The notes under the pieces: model-generated
What the model was told of the DNA's origin: nothing
What the model saw: the letters and a program-made list of their open reading frames with translations, nothing else
Databases searched by the model: none
Part shown: positions 24,901-33,950 of the stretch, piece by piece
Layout of the letters: each line of letters starts with the position of its first letter
Numbering within the stretch: the stretch's first letter is position 1
Source of the DNA: Rhynchonema sp. JSB1_4
Taxonomy: Eukaryota > Nematoda > Chromadorea > Monhysterida > Xyalidae
Direction: 5' to 3'
NCBI GenBank assembly: GCA_030248065.1
Contig: JASAMV010001885.1
Coordinates: 1 to 64,000, forward strand
Length of the DNA: 64,000 bases
Made by a program: the position numbers and the translations under genes

Positions 24901-27900
24901 CATGAATAGACGCAATCGCTTGGACTGGCACAGAAACAGTTTGCCGGTCTGTGGGTCACCGTGCAGTCGCGGTACGGGCACGTGATTGACAACGAACACG
25001 TAACCGTCCGGATTCTCGATGGCGAACGAAGTCAGATCACCGATTGTGCGTGTGAGTGTGGCACACAGCTGCTCGTCTTGTGCCCAGCTACGACCGTATT
25101 TCGTCTGTAGACAGTACCGGGTTCAGGTACGTGGTACTTGCTATACTTCGGTTCAGGTTGTGGGTATTGCTCCACACACCAGCTCTCACTCCGGCAAACC
25201 GCCTGTTCTGCAGCTGGCTCGAGAAGCCGAAAAAATGGCGAAAAGCATGTATTTAAGAGATATTCATGGGCAAAAATTTCGGCTAGATCCGCCAAAGCTC
25301 CAAAACTTACAAGGGTAGTAGCTGATTCGAGGTGGCCTAACCAACTGCATCACTGTGCATACGCTTGATTAGTTTTGGAGACGGTGTTCATTGCAACAGC
25401 CTCTCATGTGTGTATAATGCCACAATAATTTGACTTCGACATGCAGAAGGATCTTTTCGACATCGACTTTGCTTGGTTCCAAACGAATAAGTAGAATTTG
25501 TTTCAGTCGTGCCCAGTGCGACATGTTTGTAGTGCCAAACTATGTTAATTGGCACTTTGCACCAACCTCAAAATCACTGTCTTCATTTGCCACCGGTGCA
25601 CCGTGCAAGTCGCGTGACAACATCTCCCACTCCGAACAATCATCGTCGCTGTCACAGGCACCAGCTTGATAGCCCCACTGCACACACTCCCTGTGATTAT
25701 GAACGAACAAATGTAACAGGGCGGTTGTTTGTCAAATTGATGAATTTCAGCTCAGGGCCGGCTTTTAAACCAACCCGTTGTCACTGACAGCCATTGATTG
25801 CTGACCACGAGCGTCACCCTCGTTCATGTACACCTCGAGATCGCACAGAAACGGGTGTGTGTCGGCGGCGATTGTGTGACCGAGTGAGAACAGCAGCGAA
25901 CCAGGCTTCGCGTACGTCTATAGTGAAAGACAACCGGCTCCATTTTGTCTCATTTCTGCTCTCAAACAATCAAATCGGTTCATGACAGCAACAAAGGAAC
26001 GAACGTTTTTCATGTTGGTATCACCCGGCAACGTGCACTTCAGCTGAACATTTCGCAAGCCATTCGTGGTCATGACAACCTCCGAGTACAGCCACTTAAA
26101 TAGGATGTTTTTCAATTTTTGATGTTCGTGTGCAGAGCTGTGCAAGTGCAAACATATATATTGTGACATATATTATTTGGAGATTATATATATTAAACAA
26201 GAATTTACATATTATTTTAGCTCCCAAACCGGTCTGTTCGTGTTGTGTAGGGAGAGAAGGATACCCAGTTTAGGCCTGCCTAATTATGTTGGCAAAAGTT
26301 TGTGAAGATAGCGTAGCCGGAGGGGGATAGGGGAATAGTGTACCACTGGAGGGGTGCCGTGCACCCGATAGGAGACGCCCTCTCCCCTGGAAACTACACT
26401 GGTGTAGCCTTGTGGGCACGCATTGCGTTAGATCTGCGGGCGCACTTATAATCGTCCGGGTCTGTAAAGCGCGGCTGGTTTGCCTATACACTGTTCTAGT
26501 CTAAAACTCGGAAGCCCACGCACCTGTAATTCCTTCTCTTTCTGTTGGACGAAAATACCGATGTTATCCGATGACCAAGCCATGGTGCGTTCTTCGTTCA
26601 ACCACTCCAATAAACCCTCAGAGCCAGCTGCGTGGCCGGCCGGGTATTTCTGGCACAACACCTGCTCGTAGTCGATGATGAGCTGGTCGAGATACTGAAA
26701 GTTGGCGGAGGGTTAAGGGGAGAATAGTTTAGCACAATAGTTTCGTTCAGATTGCGGTTGATGTGATCACTTGGTATCCCAGCACCTTGATATGCATAGG
26801 TTCATGATTTAACGAAATCGTCAAACCTAGAAAGGTGCACTGGCATAAGTGTTTTAAAGGGTGTGTCTAACGTCTCCTGACCCCATGTTTTGTTGGGTGG
26901 AATTGAAAGATGACCTCGAAAGGCCGCCGTGTGTAAAAAACCGCGTCTTCTAACTAGCCAAATTGCGAAATCTTGAGGGTTACTTTTCGAATTAAATCAA
27001 TTTCCGGACACAAAATTCAGACTGAGCTGACGGAAAAAAGCTGCGAAGCGAAACACACACGAGCCCGCTTTTATGTGTTAAATGAAACATTCATTGTGTC
27101 CACAGTCAAGCTAGCAGCCAGAGCGGTGTGTGTCAGAGATCGGAAACGGGCCGGGTAAAGTCGGCCCGGCCCGGCCCGGTGGAGGGCTGCAGGTCGGCCC
27201 GGCCCGGCCCGTTTTGGCCTGAGGTCGGCCCGGCCCGGTCAGCCAAATTTCAAGGGCTGAAAACTAAAAAAGTCCAAAAAGCTGAAAAAAATTCGAAAAT
27301 TTTCTGCAGAATACTTGTTTTCACTGGTTGGTACAGCTGGGGGAAGGGTAGGTAGGTAGGTAGGTAGATTGACGCGCCATCCTGATGCATGCAGTACGTA
27401 AGTCGCCGCCCTGGTTGGTACAGTAGTGTAGTAGGTATGGTTTTATGGTATAATTTTTGGCTCAAAATGGTTTCGCGCGAAATTAGCGCTTAAGAGTACA
27501 TTCTCATCAATATGTAGACATAAAATTTTGTTCCCGGACGACTCCCCCCAGCTCGTCCGGTCGGTACTACAGTAGGTAGGTTGATTGCAGGCAGGCTTTT
27601 TTGGTGGTACAGTAGGAGTAGGTTGATTGCTGCAAAGCAAAGGCCTGGGTATGGGTAGCTACTGCTTCTTTCTTCAAAACGATGACTGAAAAGATCAAGA
27701 ACTAGGAAATGTTATCGCGCGAAGCGCAAAATTTTTGAAAATTTTGGTTCAAAAAATGGTAATTTCGTTCAAATTTAGGCATACCGGGCCGGACCGGGCC
27801 GGACTGCTCGGCCCGGCCCGGCCCCCCCAAATCTCCGGCCCGGCCCGGCCCGGTCGACCAACTCCAAAATCGCGGCCCGGCCCGTTTCCGATCTCTGGTG

Positions 27901-29844
27901 TGTGTTGAGCGTCTACGTGCATTGTATAGGCGGCTGAGCCGCGCTTAAACATGCAATGTTTCAGCAGAATAATGCCTAACGTGAGGAGCGCCCACTCAAA
28001 AGCGCCTGGAGTTTTGTGTCCGGAAATTGATTTAATTCGAAAAGTAAATCTCAAGATTTCGCGATTTAGCGAGTTACAAGACGCGGTTTTTTGCACACGC
28101 CGGCCTGTCGAGGTCATCTTTCGATTGCACCTCATAAAACATGGGGTTAAGAGACGTTAGACACACCCTTTAAGTAACCTTGTGCACGCATTTGATCTGC
28201 GCCTGCAATCCATGTGGCATCTGTCGAAACGCCTGGTGGCCGATCAGATTTTTCGCAACGATCTGTTCAAGTTGATAGTAGCCATCTAGGAAGCTCTGAC
28301 GCTCGACTTCAGGGTCGGGAGGGGCTGCCTCTTTAGTTTCAACCGTGTCTTTGGGCGACTCATTTGTAGGAGCCTGAAACAGTCTTATTTTTTCAAAATT
28401 GATTTCTGGTGCAATCAGTAGAAAAAAGAAAAACTTGGCAGCTTTATTGTTTGCTGGCTTATTGGTACAAGTGCAAAAATTCACCAGCTTTAGGGCAATT
28501 AAATACTAAGTATAAACCACGTTCCTCATAATTTAGTTACCAAAATACTGCTGAACTGCGTTAAAACATTCTTGGCTTGAAAACAGGAGATAGAGATCAT
28601 TTCACGCAGTTGAGAATCAAGCCTGGAGGAAACCCAGCTGATCACCATACGTATATCAGACCACACAATCAAACCGATTCGGTCTCCATCGCAGCGACAA
28701 CGTCGACCAACTCATTCACCGTGTTCTGTACTTCCATCGCAACTGAAAGACGAAGAAATCGATTTCCTTGAAAAGCATCCACAATTTGCTGACCAGGCCA
28801 GCGCGCATGGTGGCCGGGCAATTGGACAAAGCAGGTTTGGGCAAGACCACTTTGAGCAAGTGAAAACGAGCAGAGCTAAAAGAGCATAGCTATTATTTTG
28901 TTCCATTGGCCTTGGCTTGGGCTGATTTTGGTATCATGCTTAGGCTTATACTTAGGTTTAGTTTTGTGTATGAACTTAGTGTTAGACCTATTCGTTATAT
29001 GTAACAATATTCGCTATGACGATATAATCGTTATTACCAGTGGTGTCGTTGAGAAATCGAAATTTTCCCATACCCAGCCCAATTTTCGGGAAATTTCCCA
29101 TACATACCCCCAAAAATCAAAAATTTCCCATACCAGGGGGGGGGGTTTTCCAAAAACTCAAAAATTTCCCATACCCGAGGGTGGGGGTTTTGAAAAAAAT
29201 GACCCCAAAAATCTTCTAAAAGTGCCAAAATTGGTCTAAAAAGTGCTTAAAACAGAGTTTTCTAGCAAGCGATTTTTGACATTTTTGGACGAAAAATGGC
29301 CAATTTTGGTACTTCTCGGGGTCAAAAAGTCATTTCTTAGGGGTGCTTGTTCCAAAAGTGAAAAATTTCCCATACCCCATACCCCCGGCCGATTTCGCAT
29401 ACCCATACCCCATACCAGGGGGGTAACCCCCCCCCCCCAACGACACCACTGGTTATTACGATACATTTAGTCGCGTCCCGAAAATTCGCTGCACTTAAGC
29501 TATTCGCCATAGCGATATTCGATAGTTATGTTACGATATCGTTTTTGGATGTTCCACAACGCAAATTCAATACAAATTCTATTCAATATAACGATATTCG
29601 AGACCCTCAGCAACAAAAAATAAAAAAATGTCCAAATGGCACGTTTTCCATTGCATGCCCCACATACATCACAGAGGGTTATTCCAAACTGACCTTCGCA
29701 GTCAACAGTCTCATCACCCAAGTCGCACATTGGCGACTGATCATCACTCAGTGCCAGTGGTTGTGGTGGTGATGGTGGAATGAGGGGGTCGGGCTCGGTT
29801 AACGACCGCTCGTCACTCGGCAATTCCGGCTTGACTTCAACCAT
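15973..29844 (-). CDS. FN3 and AIG1/septin-like G-domain protein with Cys/His cluster
   Basis: Twenty-four exons, all in phase, give ~1088 aa: 29844-29694, 28742-28675, 28373-28179, 26694-26524, 26094-26005, 25917-25775, 25690-25567, 25104-24874, 24599-24429, 24349-24199, 20120-20017, 19934-19818, 19645-19516, 19144-19014, 18797-18639, 18570-18436, 18068-17976, 17911-17817, 17746-17601, 17098-17004, 16824-16681, 16614-16461, 16331-16206, 16115-15973. The N-terminus is acidic and proline-rich. Residues ~392-470 form a fibronectin type III domain (VTFTWSAP start, TELEVGVSSL end). A P-loop GATGSGKST lies near 539 and DTPGFGDTDG near 607. A cysteine/histidine cluster (CLDCDRTCHENC and CRICPKRCHW) lies near 838-893, followed by a helical C-terminus. 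This order matches a poorly studied animal family of large AIG1-like G proteins, some of which share ancestry with stonustoxin-type proteins. The pore-like N-terminal domain of those toxins is not evident here. Likely cytosolic, GTP-binding; function unknown. The ATG is the first in a plausible exon, so an upstream exon is possible. Confidence 0.8.
17347..17475. mobile_element. Fragment of the CAGTGATGTAGTTGG hAT-like family
   Basis: CAGTCATGTAGTTGGT followed by GAGCAAGAAAGCTAGCTAGC and GGGTACC matches the left part of the intact element at 51667-52037. The right end and target duplication were not found, so this is a truncated copy, inside an intron of the G-domain gene. Confidence 0.6.
18146..18418. 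repeat. Hairpin element in G-domain gene intron
   Basis: A near-palindrome of ~270 bp. The left arm begins TAGTAAGTTTCTAATTTCG and continues through TTGCCTCATGCATTCT. The right arm is its complement, ending AAATTTACTATG. Both arms continue through GGAAGCTCCCGTTCGAAGTCG-type sequence to a short centre near 18275-18300. No coding content. Confidence 0.8.
20157..21813. mobile_element. TTAA-flanked element with ~560-bp inverted arms
   Basis: Flanked by TTAA at 20153-20156 and 21814-21817, with termini AGGGCTCGGGAC and GTCCCGAGCCCT. The left arm, including TTGGTAGAGGGACTTTTCGT and GTTTGTCCCTAAATTTTGAG, reappears inverted on the right. The centre (about 20760-21280) has no credible ORF. TTAA duplication is typical of piggyBac-like DNA elements; a short AGGG end is shared with the element at 26858-28169. 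It lies in the 4-kb intron before the P-loop exon. Confidence 0.75.
22344..23816. mobile_element. hAT-like non-autonomous element, 1473 bp
   Basis: A perfect 8-bp duplication CTGGTAGC flanks it (22336-22343 and 23817-23824). The left end reads CAGGGTTTTTTTC and the right end AAAAAACTATG. Subterminal words TAGGTGCAA are repeated in both orientations near each end, as expected for hAT transposase-binding arrays. ORFs inside are at most ~96 codons and show no transposase features. Confidence 0.85.
26858..28169. mobile_element. TTAA-flanked element with long inverted arms, host of a nested hAT
   Basis: TTAA at 26854-26857 and 28170-28173. Termini AGGGTGTGTCTAACGTCTC and GAGACGTTAGACACACCCT. Arms of ~200 bp share CCGGAAATTGATTTAATTCG and GATGACCTCGAAAGGCCG-type words in inverted order. 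The element occupies most of one intron of the G-domain gene and its middle is interrupted by a separate hAT-like insertion at 27134-27897. The right end lies six bases from the 28179 exon boundary. Confidence 0.8.
27134..27897. mobile_element. hAT-like GC-rich element nested in TTAA element, 764 bp
   Basis: Perfect 8-bp duplication GTGTGTGT (27126-27133 and 27898-27905). Terminal inverted repeats CAGAGATCGGAAACGGGCCG and CGGCCCGTTTCCGATCTCTG. The subterminal regions are packed with GGCCCGGCCCGG. A second copy in inverse orientation is at 54169-54955. No transposase ORF. Confidence 0.9.
29038..29451. mobile_element. hAT-like element, 414 bp, in first intron of G-domain gene
   Basis: Perfect 8-bp duplication GTTATTAC (29030-29037 and 29452-29459). 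Perfect 14-bp terminal inverted repeats CAGTGGTGTCGTTG and CAACGACACCACTG. The interior repeats AAATTTCCCATACC in both orientations. A right-end fragment of the same family is at ~43917-43932. Confidence 0.9.
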
Positions 29845-30145
29845 TTTGCCAATCAATGCAACCAATAGCTGTATTTCTTTGAGATCGATTCGCAAATGGA
29901 ATGCTGAAATTGGTAACTGGCATTCGGATTCTTTCTGAACGCAACCTAACAAACGACGAAGTATCATATGCCCTGTGCGCGTGTAAAACAGCGTCCGATA
30001 TCATTGAGTACCGTGACGAAGTATCGCACACCAAAAACGGTGCAGTATCCCAAACCCAAATCCGCCAATATCCTCGACTTGGTACTGAAGTCTTTTGAGG
30101 TTTGAGGTATATGGTTGCTTACGATTGCTTAACACTGGTTGCATA

Positions 30146-30869
30146 CAGTGTTGTAGTTCCTGGTCCGGCGGGAAATTAGTGTGCTTCCCTACTTTTTCGG
30201 AGGGGAAATTAGTGTACCTCCCTTGGAGGAAGACACAAAATCAGGGAAAAGTCACTTTTTGAGGTGCAAAATTAGACCTATTTTTGCCCCTTTTTGGAAA
30301 AAATTCTTCAAAAAAGGGTATTTTGGCGACTTTTGAGCACACTGACCTGAAAATCACACCTTCTAGGCCTAAAATGCCCATTTCAGGCCCAATCAGTGTA
30401 GTTCCTGGGGGGGGGAGGGGGGGGCCCCCTCGGGTACGTCTGTTCCCCCTCCGAGGTACGCCTGCCCCACTGTTCTCCCTCCGGGTACGTCTGCTCCCCC
30501 AATTTTTTCCTAAAATGGGCAAATTTAGGCCTAAAATAGGCATTTTTAGGCCAAAAATAGGTAAACTTTAGGTGAAACCTCCAAAAAAACGCCAAAATAC
30601 CCTTTTTATAGGGGATTTTTCGCAAAAGAAGGCAAAAATAGTCCAATTTTTCGACCTCAAAAAATGACTTTTTTCCGTCCCTTCCCAAATTGGGACTTCC
30701 CCCCCTTCCCCCCCAGGTAGGTACGTCTGTTCCCCCTCCGAAAATAGTGGAGGGTACGTCTGTTCCCCCTCCGGACCAGGACCTACACTGGGCCTAATTA
30801 GTGGCCATTTTAAGCAAAAATTGGGGAAATTAGTGTACCCGGAGGGGAAATTAGTGTACTAGTGTACTG
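30146..30869. mobile_element. hAT-like element, 724 bp
   Basis: Perfect 8-bp duplication GTTGCATA (30138-30145 and 30870-30877). Ends CAGTGTTGTAGTTCCTGG and AGTGTACTAGTGTACTG. The interior has repeated GGGGAAATTAGTGTAC and inverted GTACGTCTGTTCCCCCTCC words. A related, more decayed piece lies at about 52126-52400. Confidence 0.8.
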
Positions 30870-30954
30870 GTTGCATACGGGGCGGGGGGAGAGGGAGCTT
30901 TCCCGACGAGGCGCTTCAGTGCAACTACTTCAGGAAACAATTTTTTTAGATTCA

Positions 30955-31030
30955 GGTCAGCGAATTAATAGAGCCCCTCCCCGGAATAAACCCCCCAAAA
31001 TGGGGTCTGTGAATTAATAGAGCCCCCTTG
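30955..31030. mobile_element. Fragment of TACCGT MITE family
   Basis: AATTAATAGAGCCCC, CCGGAATA and AAAATGGGGTC match, in complementary orientation, the body of the elements at 10029-10453 and 51545-52079. Both terminal repeats are missing. Confidence 0.6.
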
Positions 31031-31046
31031 TTTATCGGCTAACCGC

Positions 31047-31242
31047 GCGAGACGTGGCTACAGTAACCCGAAACATTTTAGGTGTGTAAGGTTTCAGGGT
31101 GATACGGTATGGTCTGAGTCTCGCAAAGCACGGCTGGTTTGGCCAGCCTTTATAGGCAAACCAGCCATATGCAGTCTTAGGCCAACCATCCTGAATTCTT
31201 GCACACTTAATGTTTCCGGTTACTGTAGCCACGTCGCGCGTG
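31047..31242. repeat. Hairpin element
   Basis: CGCGCGAGACGTGGCTACAG and CTGTAGCCACGTCGCGCG are inverted ends. The arms continue through TAACCCGAAACATTTTAGGT and its complement. An inner pair around GGCTGGTTTGGCCAGCC forms the loop. The word AGGGTGATACGGTATGGTCT recurs just downstream near 31268. Confidence 0.75.
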
Positions 31243-31349
31243 AAGGGGCCAAGATCATGAAACATTTCAGGGTGATACGGCATGGTCTAAGACTGGAAAG
31301 TATGGCTGCTTTGCCTATAATTTGCTCGTAACGACCGATAACGTTAGGT

Positions 31350-32386
31350 AGGCATAAGGGCGCGCCCATGTAGGCCAGGGCCAGGGCCGGGGCCGGGGCC
31401 ATGAAAAATAATCTATGTCCGAGGCCCTGGCCCCGGCCCTGGCCTACATGGGCGCACCGACAGGGCCGGGGCTGGGGCCGGTGCGAAACATTTTTCTGGA
31501 TAGGCGACGTTTCAACTGCAGGGTTGTCCATAATCCAACATTGGTTTCGTATATGCAGCTGTGCGTGTGTGTTCGCGTTGGGTGCGCTACTGCCTGATTT
31601 ATCAAGGGCATGGCTATATTGTGTTTTTTTGTAAATTGCAAATTCGGGCTGCAGTTTGAAATATGGTTGACAAAGCACTGAATTTCTACCTGCAATTACA
31701 CACATACAGTTTGCTTTTGACCGTGCACATACACGACGTGCGCGTTTCGCTGATTGGTTGAGTTATAGGTTACTCGAATTTCGCGCAGACATGTCGTTTA
31801 CTGTGGTTGCTCAAAAAATTTATGTCATCTGGTGACTTTTCATCAGCCAGTATTTTAAGAATAAAGCGCTTTATATTAATTTGCTTGAACAAATACATAT
31901 GCATAACCTAAATAAAACCCCAAAATGACCGTGCCCTTGATACATCAGGCAACAGCACACCCAACACGAACACACACGCACAGCTGCATATGTATACGAA
32001 ACCGATGTTGGATTATTGACAACCCTATCGTCGTCTATCCAGAAAAATGTTTCGCACCGGCCCCGACCCCGGCGCTGTCGGTGCGCCCATGTAGGCCAGG
32101 GCCGGGGCCAGGGCGTATGCATGTTGGGAAAAGCTAGTCCCGTTGCCTTGACAGAGAGAAAACGCGAATTTTCGATTTCGCGATAGAAGGCACGGGTTGG
32201 CTCAAGGTTTGGCCTAAGCCTAAACCTAAGCCTAATAGTAAGCCTAAGCCTAAGCCTAAGCCCAAGCCTAAGCCTGAGAAAAAGGGAAGTCAATTTTGAA
32301 ACGGGACTAGCTTTTCCCAAAATGCGCCTCGGACATAGATTATTTTTCATGGCCCCGGCCCTGGCCCTGGCCTACATGGGCGCGCC
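31350..32386. mobile_element. Foldback element with GGGCGCGCCCATGTAGGCC ends
   Basis: Inverted ends GGGCGCGCCCATGTAGGCC and GGCCTACATGGGCGCGCCC enclose GC-rich CAGGGCCGGGGCC runs. The arms extend for ~290 bp: the left arm word GAAACATTTTTCTGGATAGG is matched by CTATCCAGAAAAATGTTTCG at 32034. The centre, 31640-31900, has no ORF of note. A further inverted repeat is inserted in the right arm. Confidence 0.75.
32124..32312. repeat. Nested inverted repeat with TTAGGC-like core
   Basis: TTGGGAAAAGCTAGTCCCGTT and AACGGGACTAGCTTTTCCCAA enclose ~10 degenerate CCTAAG/TAAGCC hexamers (complement TTAGGC). It sits within the right arm of the 31350-32386 element. Confidence 0.75.
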
Positions 32387-33950
32387 CTAAAACACACTCA
32401 ACTAAAAAATTCAATGATGATTTGTGCTGGCGACCAAACAGCAAGATAAAGGTGAAACGAAAATACAGCACAATATTGTGAAATTGCATGATTCACCGCG
32501 CTGACAGTGCGCAGGCAAGAATGGCGCCAACACAAGCGCGGTCAAGTCTCAACAGCAACCGCACTCTGCTGGACAACCCGATAAGATATTTTGCGACACC
32601 GAGCGCGTGAGGGAACACATTCACAAAAAAATTTGCACTGGTATACGTAACAACAACGACAGTCACACACAATAATCAGTATCAAAGCTGACCTGCTCAA
32701 GCTCACAATGAGGCCAGCCTGGTGAGTGGTCAAGTGTTTTGATTGAAGGATATGAAGAAATTTACAGATGCCACTTTGCCTATTTCGACCAAGTGTGCGT
32801 TTCACCTGGGTTTGCAAACAACTTTTGCCCTAATTGAATTATGGGGCCCGGCCATGTGAAATTCAAAGTGTATGCCAGATAATGTATGTTCGTTCAAGAT
32901 GTGATATGGTCAGATAGTGATCCGATTCCGATAGCAGAACATGAATCCGATCCGATCACCCAGGAGGACGGATTGGTCGAACAATGTCCAAGCAAGAATC
33001 CATCGAAAATTTTTCCAATCCCAAGTATAATCCATGGAGGGCACTGCAGCCTCAATCTGAAATCGAACTCCCAATTCGCTGCTCTTCAGTAAATGGATAC
33101 CGTACCAAATGATGCGATCTTAACATCACATCAATGAATCCCAGCGCCATGCAATGGCATCTTAAATAAGAACCAAATGAAACCACTCAACCTTGGTAAG
33201 AAAATCAAGTAAACAGCAAAAAAAACAGATGAGACATGCCGAAAATATGTGAAAATGCGTTGTGAGAACAGCTAATCAGCAACCTGGCGAGACCAGGTGA
33301 AGTGACGCCCACGCAATGACACTACGCGCAGAAAATTTACTACTGATCATCTGATTCAAAGTTCGTTCCTCTCCTCCAACAGATCGCATGGAAACCATAA
33401 GAATACAATACGTGGTGCAAACAGGCCGCGGACGGACAATTGAGCAGAGTCCACTTGAGCAAGACCACTTTGAGCAAAGTACGGACAGCAGAGGAACAGA
33501 TCGTAAAAACGATCAGACATGGGTTCAAAACAAAAAACGAAGCTCAATAACAAAATAAATAAGCTTGCCATTGGATGGAATAATATTAGAATTCTGCCAA
33601 AAAGAGTCTACGTGTCTTTTTCTTTGCTCATGGTAGTCTTGCGCAAACCGCCGGGCACCGAACACACATGAAAACAAGAAAGGTAATGCGGTCCCAAGAC
33701 AGGGGTTAGAACTGAAGACACAGGACAGTCACACGCACGAAAACAGCGACAATAACTTCAAGAAACAAACTTTTATCGCACTAAATAGCTGTTGCAATTA
33801 AGGAACACGTGAAGCATCCTGATGACAATCGCTCATTATGATTTCACTCAGGCATACAACTCGTAATGCATGATAAGATCAAACATGAACTCGTATGGAT
33901 TCGAAGACCGGATGATGAAAAACAGTTGATGCCGCAACGTTGTCTGTTCT
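32387..33950. other. Intergenic between G-domain gene region and RFC2 3' end
   Basis: No supported gene. A ~60-bp stretch at 33420-33485 (CAAGACCACTTTGAGCAA core) resembles 28800-28866 upstream of exon 2 of the G-domain gene. A minus ORF at 33356-33571 covers it but has no second supporting feature. Confidence 0.4.

Noticed and set aside
28743..28870. Extending exon 2 of the G-domain gene upstream through an open frame
   Set aside because: Two different frames are open there, but the pyrimidine-rich CTTCGTCTTTCAG acceptor at 28743 and exact phase match with exon 1 favour the 68-bp exon.
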